This document shows, one piece after another, positions 15,203-22,620 of a stretch of DNA of 27,825 bases. Position numbers and translations under genes: made by a program. This stretch comes from Methylobacterium sp. SyP6R (GTDB taxonomy: Bacteria; Pseudomonadota; Alphaproteobacteria; Rhizobiales; Beijerinckiaceae): NCBI RefSeq assembly GCF_019216885.1, contig NZ_JAAQRC020000002.1, forward strand, positions 715,001 through 742,825, in the 5' to 3' direction. Within the stretch, counting starts at the first letter, position 1; every line of letters starts with the position of its first letter. Under the pieces are notes generated by a model. It was not told where the DNA came from. It ran no database searches and saw nothing but the letters and a program-made list of their open reading frames with translations.

Positions 15203-16894
15203 TCAGGGCCCCGTGCGGAGAAGGGTCGACACGGTCCGTGCCGCGCGGAGCGCCAGGGCCGCCACCGTCAGCGTCGGGTTGGCGGTCCCCCCGGTCGGGA
15301 AGACGCCCGCGCCCACGATGAAGAGGTTGTCGTGGTCGTGGGCCCTGCAGTCGCGGTCGACCACCGAACTGGACGGATCCCGGCCCATGCGCGTCGTGCC
15401 CATGATGTGGCCGGCACCGGAATAGGTATCCTCTTCCTGCATCTTGCGCTCAGGGTCCGGGGCTCCGAGCCGGTCGAACACCGCCGACACCACCGCCAGG
15501 GCCTTCGCGAAGGCCTGCCTGTTGTAGTCGTCGAGCGTCATGGCCAGCGCCGCGCGCGGCACCCCGAACGCGTCCGCCGGACCATCGGCGAGGGTGACGC
15601 GATTGGCCGGCCGGGGCAGCATCTCCGTCGAGTAACTGATCCGGAACTGTCGGGAGAGCCTGTCGCGCAGGGCCGTGCGCAGGTCGGTCCCGATCAGGCC
15701 GGCATCGACGAGCCGGCCGAGGGCGGCGTAGGGCGTCTCGCTCCGGCCCATGCCGTCGTTGCCGATCGACAGGCGGAACGCGGCATGACGGGCCCGGAAG
15801 GCGCCATCCCGGAACGAGTCGATGCCGACCGTGGTGGGCGGCCCGCGGAACGGGTGGAGCGGTTCGGCGACGATGGTCGCGCCCTGGCCCTGGAGATGGT
15901 CCATCAGGTTGCGGCCGACCTGGTCGCTGCCGTTGGCGACGCCGGCCGGCGCGGCGTCCGGATCCGGCGAGGCGAGCAGCAGCCGCGGCGTCTCGATGGC
16001 ATGCGCGGCGACGACGTAGAGGTCCGCGGCGACGAAGCCCTCCCGCCTCGCGCCGGCCTCGTCCCACCGGGTATAGCGCAGGGCCCGCACGCGCCGCGTC
16101 GTCCGGTCGAGGTCGATACGGGTGACCACGGCCCGGTCCCACAGGATGGCTCCCGCGGCGACCGCCTTCCGCACGTGGACCGACCCGTCGTACTTCGCGC
16201 CGATGGGGCAGATCGGGACGCAGGAGGAATTGCCGGCGCAAGCCGGGCGCCCGTCGTAGGGGCGCGAGTTGCGGGCCTGAGGCGTCGAGGTGAGCTCGAC
16301 CGGGATGCCGTGCACCTGCAGCCCGGCCGCGGCGCGCTCGACCGCGAGGTCGCCGTAGGACGGCCAGATCCGGCTCATCGGGAAGGGCCGGCTGCGATGG
16401 GCGCCGTGCAGGCCGTCGAGCGCGCGATGGTCGCCGGCGACGCCGAGCGCGTGCTCGGCCTCGCCATACCACGGTTCGAGATCGTCGTAGCCGAGCGGCC
16501 AGTCGACGCCGACCCCGTATAGGCAGCGCAGCCGGAAATCCGCCGGGACCAGCCGCGGCATGTTTCCCAGCATGTGCCAGGTCGAGCCGCCGACCCGCCG
16601 CAGATAGGTGCTCTTGAACTTGAAGGGGGAGGAGGGCTGGGCCTGGGCGTAATCGTCCTCGCTGTCCGGGCTCGTCACCGGAGACGGCGGCTGGTTGTCG
16701 CGATAGGGCGAGCGTGGCGTCTTGACGGCCGCGAGGGCGTAGTCGGCGACGAGGTCGACGCGGGGGCCGCTCGCGGGGCCCGCCTCCAAGAGGAGCACCC
16801 GGTGTCCGGCGCGCGCGAGTTCGAAGGCCAGCAGCGCCCCCGCCACCCCGGCGCCGACGATCGCCACCGAACAGCGCGCGTCGGCGTCAGGCAT
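15203..16894 (-). CDS. GMC-family FAD oxidoreductase (dehydrogenase large subunit type)
   Basis: The 563-residue flavoprotein has an N-terminal FAD-binding Rossmann motif (VAIVGAGVAGALLAFELARA, ending in LLLEAG) and a GMC C-terminal signature (NLFIVGAGVFPTGGTANPT). In between lies the glycine-rich HIMGTTRMG segment of bacterial gluconate/sorbitol/fructose-dehydrogenase-like members. A PTCP-like cluster (GNSSCVPICPIGAKYDGSVH) is typical of the 2-keto-gluconate/sugar dehydrogenase branch. It should oxidise an alcohol or sugar with electrons to a quinone or cytochrome, but the substrate is unknown. The ATG at 16894 overlaps the small-subunit stop by 8 nt; ATG at 16903 is an alternative. The longer frame to 17041 only overlaps the upstream gene. 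No cytochrome subunit follows, which is unusual. Confidence 0.9.
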   Translation of the reverse strand: MPDADARCSVAIVGAGVAGALLAFELARAGHRVLLLEAGPASGPRVDLVADYALAAVKTPRSPYRDNQPPSPVTSPDSEDDYAQAQPSSPFKFKSTYLRRVGGSTWHMLGNMPRLVPADFRLRCLYGVGVDWPLGYDDLEPWYGEAEHALGVAGDHRALDGLHGAHRSRPFPMSRIWPSYGDLAVERAAAGLQVHGIPVELTSTPQARNSRPYDGRPACAGNSSCVPICPIGAKYDGSVHVRKAVAAGAILWDRAVVTRIDLDRTTRRVRALRYTRWDEAGARREGFVAADLYVVAAHAIETPRLLLASPDPDAAPAGVANGSDQVGRNLMDHLQGQGATIVAEPLHPFRGPPTTVGIDSFRDGAFRARHAAFRLSIGNDGMGRSETPYAALGRLVDAGLIGTDLRTALRDRLSRQFRISYSTEMLPRPANRVTLADGPADAFGVPRAALAMTLDDYNRQAFAKALAVVSAVFDRLGAPDPERKMQEEDTYSGAGHIMGTTRMGRDPSSSVVDRDCRAHDHDNLFIVGAGVFPTGGTANPTLTVAALALRAARTVSTLLRTGP

Positions 16895-17327
16895 CCGGTG
16901 CATACCGCCAATGACCGGTATAGCCGCCCGACAGGCCCGGCGGGTGGGCGCCGACGACCCGCCACAGCAGGCCGCCGAAATACGCCTCCGCCGACGGGAA
17001 CGGAGCCTCGACCTTTCCCTCCGGAGGAAGACGTCCCGCATACCAGAGATAAGCGAGCCGCCGTGCCGCCGCCGCGGCGGCGCGATCGCCCGCGAGCGCC
17101 GCCTTCAGCGCGACTTCGGGCTCCTCTGCGGTCACGGCCGCAGCCGCGACGGACCGGAGCGCCGCAAGCTCGCCGGCCGCCTCCGCCGCGCTCGTCATCA
17201 GCGCGAGGTAGGTCTCGGCCAGTGCCGCGTCGAGGTCGTCCACCCCCGTGACCAGGCGCGATATCGTCAGGAACTCGGGCAAGGGTCTCGCTCCTAAGCT
17301 CCATCGCAGAGTGGCACGATCGTTCAT
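16887..17327 (-). CDS. Small subunit of FAD sugar/alcohol dehydrogenase (FAD-SLDH/gluconate DH subunit 3-like)
   Basis: The 146-residue protein resembles the small subunits that accompany GMC-type sorbitol, fructose or gluconate dehydrogenases. It has a helical N-terminal half (FLTISRLVTGVDDLDAALAE) and the conserved C-terminal LAYLWYAGRLPP, AYFGGLLWRVVGAHPPG, GGYTGHWRYAP. Such subunits help fold or export the flavoprotein, and some carry a Tat signal. I see no clear twin-Arg signal here. The start at 17327 is where family similarity begins; the frame is open further upstream (to 18326) only because it runs antisense through the next gene. It is the first gene of a three-gene operon with the flavoprotein and ferritin-like protein. 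Confidence 0.78.
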   Translation of the reverse strand: MNDRATLRWSLGARPLPEFLTISRLVTGVDDLDAALAETYLALMTSAAEAAGELAALRSVAAAAVTAEEPEVALKAALAGDRAAAAAARRLAYLWYAGRLPPEGKVEAPFPSAEAYFGGLLWRVVGAHPPGLSGGYTGHWRYAPDA

Positions 17328-17414
17328 CGCTGGAAAGACTTCACAACCGAAGGGCGAGCGTGCGATAGTCTGCGAGACGGCACCCTGTCCCGACTGAGAG
17401 CGGCGGAGACACAC

Positions 17415-18314
17415 ATGCCCTTCACCCTGATCAAAGGCACGTTCCGCGTCGTCGGTCTGTCTCCGGATGGCGACTCCATCCGGTTCGTGCCCGACGACGA
17501 TGCGCTGGTGAGGGCGCTGCCTGGCGGCAGCAGCGGCGCCAAGCCCTCGCGCCAGCTGAGGCTCGACGGGATCGACGCGCTGGAGACGCACTACAATGCC
17601 CGGCATCAGCCGAGTCGCTGGGCATTCGCGGCGACGGATGCCATCCTCGCCTTCGCAGGAGTGAAGAACGTCGTTTGGGACTCGCGTCACGCCACCGTCG
17701 TGGCGGCCGACGACGGGACGCGTGGATGGATCCTGGCCCGGCAGAAGGAGAAGTACAACCGCCCGGTCGCTTTCCTGTTCGCCGGCGAGGCGCCCGACGT
17801 CGACGGCGCCTCGGTGACGCTCGACGCGGCGCTCCTGCGCCGCAGCTTCAACCTGCAGGCCCTCCATCAGGGCCTGGCCTATCCGACGTTCTACGCGACC
17901 CTGTTCGCCGATCTCAGGACGGCGATGACGGCGGCCGCCGTGGACGCGCGCACGGCCAAGCGCGGGCTCTGGCAGGAGGATCGCACGACGGCGGGCTTCG
18001 AGGCCACCTCCCTCGGGGTTCTCATGGACGAGGTGCCGATCCTGCCGAAGCTTTTTCGGCGCCTGAGCGACTACATGGCCGCGAGCGGAACGGCGGTCGG
18101 CTTCAAGGAGGCGCTCGCCGAGGGGCGGGACGTCGTCTGGGACCTGCGCACCCAGCAGCGGACCCACCTCGACACCTTCGTCGAGCAGGCGTCCGGCAGC
18201 GTGCAGATCCGGCTGACGCGCGATCCGGAGGAGCTGGTCTTCGACGAGATGCCGCTCCAGCCGCCGGGGTTCTTCGCCGCGCTCGTCGGCGCGCCGCTGC
18301 CATCCGGCGCCTGA
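17415..18314 (+). CDS. Staphylococcal-nuclease-fold protein
   Basis: The 299-residue protein has an SNase-like OB-fold. It contains PDGDSIRFVPDD (family DGDTxxl), RQLRLDGIDALETHY (family vRLxGIDaPE), RGWILARQKEKYNRPVAFLF, and a C-terminal GLAYPTFYATLFADLRTA plus AKRGLWQEDRT (family GxAxvY, AR..kxGiW). The insertion between the first strands is longer than in thermonucleases, and the last ~80 residues are an extra domain. The catalytic Arg/Glu set of SNase is not clearly conserved, so it may not be an active nuclease. There is no signal peptide. The start follows GGAG by about 8 nt. It is divergent from the dehydrogenase operon across an 87-bp gap. Confidence 0.7.
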   Translation: MPFTLIKGTFRVVGLSPDGDSIRFVPDDDALVRALPGGSSGAKPSRQLRLDGIDALETHYNARHQPSRWAFAATDAILAFAGVKNVVWDSRHATVVAADDGTRGWILARQKEKYNRPVAFLFAGEAPDVDGASVTLDAALLRRSFNLQALHQGLAYPTFYATLFADLRTAMTAAAVDARTAKRGLWQEDRTTAGFEATSLGVLMDEVPILPKLFRRLSDYMAASGTAVGFKEALAEGRDVVWDLRTQQRTHLDTFVEQASGSVQIRLTRDPEELVFDEMPLQPPGFFAALVGAPLPSGA

Positions 18315-18373
18315 GGCGCGCCGCATCGATCGGGGCGCGAGCGAGGCCCGCCGATGATCGTCGTATCGCGATC

Positions 18374-18392
18374 CCGGGATTCGTCATCCCGG
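18374..18392 (+). terminator. Possible intrinsic terminator of the nuclease-fold gene
   Basis: A 7-bp perfect stem (CCGGGAT/ATCCCGG) with a TCGTC loop lies ~60 bp downstream of the stop codon. It is followed by a weak T-containing stretch (AGCCTTTG). A full U-tract is lacking, so termination strength is uncertain. Confidence 0.4.
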
Positions 18393-18479
18393 AGCCTTTG
18401 TGAACAGGATCGTCCATCCAAGGACTGAGGCAGGCGGGATCATCCCACACTCTCACCTCATATTGAGTTGGAGGGGGGA

Positions 18480-18692
18480 ATGTCCCATGATATATTTGAT
18501 TATCGTCAGATAAATCTGATCAAGGAGGCTCTCAGGCGCTCGTCTCGGGAATGGCCGCCCCTGTCCTGCAAGCTGCGCCTGCCTCGCTCAGTAATCAGCC
18601 GGACCTCGTATGATGACGTCGGCCGTCGTGAGCGAGGGGTGACGAGCCGGACTCCCGGCGCCGCCACGGTTCGCGGATCTCTCGCAACGTGA
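18480..18692 (+). CDS. Small hypothetical protein (doubtful)
   Basis: A 70-codon frame starts with ATG behind a strong GGAGGGGGG. The first ~25 residues (MSHDIFDYRQINLIKEALRR) look protein-like and helical. The rest is Arg-rich and compositionally like a random GC-rich frame. It may be a real small gene, a leader peptide or a truncated remnant. I recognise no family. Confidence 0.25.
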   Translation: MSHDIFDYRQINLIKEALRRSSREWPPLSCKLRLPRSVISRTSYDDVGRRERGVTSRTPGAATVRGSLAT

Positions 18693-18923
18693 TCCAGGCG
18701 TCCTTGGATCACGAGGACGTCGCTCGGCTGGCCCGTGCGGCGGGCGTCGTCTGCAGTTCTCCGCGCTCGACAGTCGAAGCAATAAATGTTCCGGGAAGAC
18801 AAAGATCGAATACGGCTAAGCTGCGGTTCAATGGTTGCGGAAACTTGAGAAAGATGCCAGCTTCGAGCGATATATGGAGGCCGTGCTTGCGGTTCGTTGC
18901 CGGCTCTGCGGGGAGGAGGCGTC

Positions 18924-20168
18924 ATGTTCAAATATTCAACGCCAGGTGACGTCTCCGATATTGGAAACGAGACAAAGCGTGCCGATTTCCTCGATGACTG
19001 GCACGCCTACATCAGTGGGCAATTTCAAGACAACATTCGTGCGCTCGGACCGGGATCCTTGTTTTTCACCGAGGTGGATACGGCCGCCGAGGGCGATCCG
19101 GTGCCGATACATTGGAACGGCTTTCCACTCACCCTGCTCAGGACGAACAGGAACATCCGGCGGGATGCCTGGAAGGACGCGGAGGTTCTTCAGCAATCGG
19201 GGCGGGGCAAGTTTCGGAAGCAGGACGAGTATTGCGAGTGGTTCGTCTACAAGAAAGCGGGACGTATCGAAAAGATAGTTTTTACCGCCGAGGGCCCGGA
19301 ATATTGGGAGAAGCTCGCCGAGCACGATTTCGACACGGTGCTGGCGCTGTACAGGAAACTGGTGAATCCGGCGGTGCAGGGGGCCGATCTCCTCAAGGAT
19401 GGCAGCTACGACAGGCTGAATGTCTGGAATACCGAAAGGGGCGTCATCCATCTGACGCATCCGGCGAACACGCTGGGCGCCGAGATCAATCTCGCGGCGA
19501 TCGCCACGGTCCCGCGCATCGACGCCCAGGGTCAGCGGGTCACCGACGTGCGGCGCCTCGCGTGTTGCGCGAATTTCGGCGATCCGAACCGCAGCAGCGA
19601 TCCCAATATCGGCTGGGCGGTCAACACGACCTGCCTGCCCATCGCGGGCGGGGCGACGCCTCAGGCCGCCACCCTCGCCGATCCGGTCGGCCTCTACATG
19701 GACAGGCTGTTGCCCCAGACGCTCACCGGTCCGGGCAACACGCCCGTGGACGACTGGTTCACCTTCCGGCGCGGCAAGGCCGGCCGCGGCCTGATGGCGG
19801 TGCTCGAACCGCCGGCGGGGGCCGCGTTCGGCCTGGATCAGGTCAAGGTGATGGGGGTGCCGCTGGAATGGGGCGGGCAGGTCGCCGAGCGCATCGAGAT
19901 GGTCCTCTATGCCAGGGTGGGGGCGGCCGAGCTGCCTCACCCTTCCTCCGCGCGGTGCGTGGCGCATTGCTGCATGCCGTCGGGAACCTCGCCCACGAGG
20001 ATCAAGGACGTCAACCTGCAGCATACGGATGCAGGGGCCAGGTGCGCCAACGGAGCGGTGGACGCTTACCCGGAACTGGCGGATCCCGCTGCGGGGGCCG
20101 GCCCGATGCCGATGGCCGTCGCGACCTCCGCACCCCGCAGGACGAGGTCGCGCCTTGCCACCGAATGA
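18924..20168 (+). CDS. Unrecognised 414-residue protein linked to a Dyp peroxidase
   Basis: I do not recognise a named family. The protein is soluble-looking with no signal peptide or membrane segments. Notable parts: an N-terminal YSTPGDVSDIG; DEYCEWFVYKKAGRIEKIVF followed by TAEGPEYWEKLAEHDFDTVL; a NVWNTERGVIHLTHPANTLG segment; an ACCANFGDPNRSSDPNIGWA segment with paired Cys; and RCVAHCCMPSGTSPTRIKDV with a Cys/His cluster near the C-terminus. The Cys/His sites could bind metal. These blocks look conserved rather than random, suggesting a real uncharacterised enzyme or structural protein. The ATG at 18924 is preceded by GGAGGAGG, with a longer frame to 18897 disfavoured. The stop overlaps the peroxidase start region, so the two are probably co-translated. 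Confidence 0.8.
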   Translation: MFKYSTPGDVSDIGNETKRADFLDDWHAYISGQFQDNIRALGPGSLFFTEVDTAAEGDPVPIHWNGFPLTLLRTNRNIRRDAWKDAEVLQQSGRGKFRKQDEYCEWFVYKKAGRIEKIVFTAEGPEYWEKLAEHDFDTVLALYRKLVNPAVQGADLLKDGSYDRLNVWNTERGVIHLTHPANTLGAEINLAAIATVPRIDAQGQRVTDVRRLACCANFGDPNRSSDPNIGWAVNTTCLPIAGGATPQAATLADPVGLYMDRLLPQTLTGPGNTPVDDWFTFRRGKAGRGLMAVLEPPAGAAFGLDQVKVMGVPLEWGGQVAERIEMVLYARVGAAELPHPSSARCVAHCCMPSGTSPTRIKDVNLQHTDAGARCANGAVDAYPELADPAAGAGPMPMAVATSAPRRTRSRLATE

Positions 20169-21678
20169 GCCTCTCCTCGACGCGCTCGACATCCAGGGCA
20201 ACGTGCTGCCCGGCTTCAGGCGCCGCCAGCAACGTCTCGTCGGGTTCCAGGGAACGTCGGAGGCGGCGCTCAAGGCCGCCTTGCGCCTCGTCCTCGACGC
20301 CTCGCTCACCGATCTCTCGACCGTCCTGGGCCACAAGGACGATCGGAAGACCGCCTTCCTCGCCGGCGCGCCGGCACCGGCGAGGCCGGACCTCTGGCTC
20401 AACTACGCGATCGGCGTCCGCGCCGCCGAGGCTCTCGGGCTCGAACGCCTGAAGGACCTCGAACCGGCTTTCGGGGCCGGCATGCCGCTGCGGGCCGGCG
20501 ACACGACGGAGCCGAGGTTGCCGGACGGCTCGGCCGATCCGACCTGCCCCGCCAACTGGGTCGTCGGGGGACCGAACACGCCACTCGATCTCCTGCTGAT
20601 CGCCGCCGCCGATGCGGAGATCGAGGCGCTCAGCGAGCCGCTGGTCGAGCAGATCGAGGCGTGCGGGCTCGTCCGGATCTACGCCGAACTCGGCGCGTTC
20701 CTTCCCGGGGACAAGGAGCATTTCGGCTTCCAGGACGGGATCAGCCAGCCCGGCGTCCTCGGCGTCATCGACGACCGAGGGGTGCAGCGCTTTCTCACCA
20801 CGCGCTACGGTGTGCCGGGGGCCCTGGGGATCGAGTTCGGCAAGCCGGGCCAGCCCCTCCTTCCGCCGGACCAGTTCCTGTTCGGCGACGAGGAGGCCGA
20901 CGCGCGAAATGGCTCCTTCCTGGTCTTCCGTCGCCTCACGCAGGACGTGCCCGGCTTCGATGCGGGAACGAAGGCCATCGCGGACACGCTCTCGCGGCGG
21001 CTCGGGAAGCCGGTGGACGAGAACGACCTGCGGGCGCGGATCGTCGGCCGTTTCCCGAGCGGCCAGCCGCTCATGCGGCAGACCGCCGGTCCCACCGTTC
21101 CCGAAGCGGCGCTGGCGCTCAACCACTTCGCGTTCGCCGGCGACACGCCCGACCTCGTCCTGTCCAGCGGTGAACGCATCGCGGGCAGCCAGGGCGACCC
21201 GCTCGCGCAGAAGGGCGCCCGTTGCCCGATCTGGGCTCATATCCGCAAGGTCAATCCACGCGACATGCAGACGAATCTCGCAGGCCCCGACGAGACGCGG
21301 GCTCGCCAGATGCTCAGGCGGGGGATTCCCTTCGGACCTTCGTACGACCGGAACAATCCGGGCCATCCGGATAACGGCCGCGAGCGGGGTCTGCTGTTCC
21401 TGTCCTACCAGCGCTCGATCAGCGACCAGTTCGAGCAATTGAACGGCAACTGGATGAACAGCGACATCGGCCCGATGAGCGGCGGGTTCGACCTTCTCGT
21501 CGGACAACGCCTGTCCGACGGTCGCCACGGGCCGAAGGACGCGCAATATTTCGACGCGCCGTCGAAGAGCTTCACGGCCATCGCGGCGCTCGAGCAGTGG
21601 GTGATGCCGACCGGCGGCGAATATCTGTTCACGCCGTCGATCTCCTGGACACGACGGATCGCGGCCGTTGTCGCCTGA
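20155..21678 (+). CDS. Dyp-type heme peroxidase
   Basis: The 507-residue product contains the Dyp hallmarks: the distal GxxDG motif in FGFQDGISQP with catalytic Asp194, and the proximal heme-ligand His362 in WAHIRKVNPRD. It also has RGIPFGPSYD with the following GLLFLSYQRSISDQFEQLN helix. It uses H2O2 to oxidise dyes, phenolics or other substrates. No Tat signal is seen, so it is probably cytoplasmic or carried inside an encapsulin-like or partner assembly, but no encapsulin gene is visible. The start is uncertain. TTG at 20155 precedes the conserved DALDIQGNVLPGF and sits behind AGGACGAGG, overlapping the previous gene by 14 nt. No ATG exists nearby in frame. Proximity to GMC and ferritin-like genes suggests a shared peroxide-using oxidation pathway. 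Confidence 0.9.
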   Translation: MPPNEPLLDALDIQGNVLPGFRRRQQRLVGFQGTSEAALKAALRLVLDASLTDLSTVLGHKDDRKTAFLAGAPAPARPDLWLNYAIGVRAAEALGLERLKDLEPAFGAGMPLRAGDTTEPRLPDGSADPTCPANWVVGGPNTPLDLLLIAAADAEIEALSEPLVEQIEACGLVRIYAELGAFLPGDKEHFGFQDGISQPGVLGVIDDRGVQRFLTTRYGVPGALGIEFGKPGQPLLPPDQFLFGDEEADARNGSFLVFRRLTQDVPGFDAGTKAIADTLSRRLGKPVDENDLRARIVGRFPSGQPLMRQTAGPTVPEAALALNHFAFAGDTPDLVLSSGERIAGSQGDPLAQKGARCPIWAHIRKVNPRDMQTNLAGPDETRARQMLRRGIPFGPSYDRNNPGHPDNGRERGLLFLSYQRSISDQFEQLNGNWMNSDIGPMSGGFDLLVGQRLSDGRHGPKDAQYFDAPSKSFTAIAALEQWVMPTGGEYLFTPSISWTRRIAAVVA

Positions 21679-21709
21679 CCGCTCGTCGGCCCACGCCGCG
21701 GACGGTCAG
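21675..21709. terminator. Bidirectional terminator-like stem between convergent genes
   Basis: CTGACCG (21675-21681) pairs with CGGTCAG (21703-21709), and inside it CGGC (21687-21690) pairs with GCCG (21695-21698). The structure contains the stop codons of both the peroxidase and the convergent response-regulator gene, which are only 27 bp apart. This is the position expected of a shared terminator, though no U-tract is present. Confidence 0.5.
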
Positions 21710-22620
21710 CTGCGCTCGTCCTGGAGCGCGCGCACGACCAGCGCCGAGGCCGAGGTGCGATTCTCGACGCCGAGCTTGGCGTAGATCTGCTCCAGGTGCT
21801 TGGTGACGGTGCGGGGGCTCAGGGACAGGATCGCGCCGATGTCGCGGCTGGCCTTGCCGCGGGAGACCCAGAGCAGTACCTCGGCCTCGCGGTGGGTCAA
21901 GCCGAGCAGGCGGCGCAGGCGCTCGATCTCGTCGCCGGTCTCGACATTGAGCCGCAGCAACACCTCGTCCCCGCCGACGCGGCCGATGCGGCTGAGCTGG
22001 AGGCGTCGTCCGTCGCCGCCCGGCAGGGTGAGCGGATCGGCGGTACCGCTGCGCAGCCACGCCGCCGCGGCCGGCGGCAGCAGCGGCACGCCGCCGGCCG
22101 GATCGGGACGGCCGGGATCGAGATCGCGCAGCAACCGCGCCGCCTGGGGCGTGCACCAGCGGATCGCCCCGAGGGCATCGACTGCGAACAGGAAGCGCCC
22201 GGCGCTGTCGAGGGCGAGGCGCGCGCTCTGCGAGGCCCGGGCATTGGCGAGGTGGACGCGGATCCGCGCCAGGATCTCGCCCGCCGAGATCGGCTTGGTG
22301 ACGTAATCGACGCCGCCGGCCCCCAGGCCGCGGACGACGTGCTCGGTTTCCGACAGCCCGGTCATGAAGATCACCGGTACGTGGGCGAGGCCGGCATCGG
22401 CCTTGAGGCGGCGGCAGGTCTCGAACCCGTCGAGGCCCGGCATCACCGCGTCGAGGAGGATGATGTCCGGCGTGATCTCCCGCACCACCGCGAGCGCGGC
22501 GCTTCCTGAAACCGCGACCAGCACCGTGGCGCCCGTCGCCTCGATGGCGGCGGTGAGGAAGCTCAGCGTCTCAGGCGAATCGTCGACCACCAGCACGATG
22601 TCCCGGCCCGGCTCAGGCAT
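21706..22620 (-). CDS. LuxR/NarL-type response regulator with PAS-like middle domain
   Basis: The 304-residue protein has an N-terminal receiver domain (DIVLVVDDSPETLSFLTAAI; phospho-acceptor Asp57 in ILLDAVMPG; a conserved Lys in DYVTKPIS). A PAS-like segment follows (GRFLFAVDALGAIRWCTPQA). The C-terminal LuxR HTH is at about 235-300 (GLTHREAEVLLWVSRGKAS, LSPRTVTKHLEQIYAKLGV). It is the output partner of the hybrid kinase just upstream, whose stop it overlaps by 8 nt. NahK/ErcS-ErcA-like pairs of this kind occur next to urea or alcohol metabolism genes. Here urtA is divergent from the kinase, so control of urea uptake is a plausible inference. Confidence 0.93.
   Translation of the reverse strand: MPEPGRDIVLVVDDSPETLSFLTAAIEATGATVLVAVSGSAALAVVREITPDIILLDAVMPGLDGFETCRRLKADAGLAHVPVIFMTGLSETEHVVRGLGAGGVDYVTKPISAGEILARIRVHLANARASQSARLALDSAGRFLFAVDALGAIRWCTPQAARLLRDLDPGRPDPAGGVPLLPPAAAAWLRSGTADPLTLPGGDGRRLQLSRIGRVGGDEVLLRLNVETGDEIERLRRLLGLTHREAEVLLWVSRGKASRDIGAILSLSPRTVTKHLEQIYAKLGVENRTSASALVVRALQDERS

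Larger units (their letters stand above)
18315..18923. other. Intergenic region with a terminator-like hairpin and a doubtful small frame
   Basis: About 600 bp between the nuclease-fold gene and the unrecognised 414-residue gene. It contains a stem of CCGGGAT (18374-18380) and ATCCCGG (18386-18392), with a 5-nt loop, about 60 bp after the upstream stop, and one short frame with a good ribosome binding site (18480-18692). The promoter for the downstream pair should also lie here, but I cannot place it. Confidence 0.5.

Noticed and set aside
17328..18326. Long N-terminal extension of the dehydrogenase small subunit
   Set aside because: It runs antisense through the nuclease-fold gene; family similarity begins only near 17327.
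18936..20402. Minus-strand frame (488 codons) opposite the unrecognised protein
   Set aside because: The plus-strand frame has a strong GGAGGAGG start and protein-like composition; the minus frame is an Arg/Gly/His-rich shadow.
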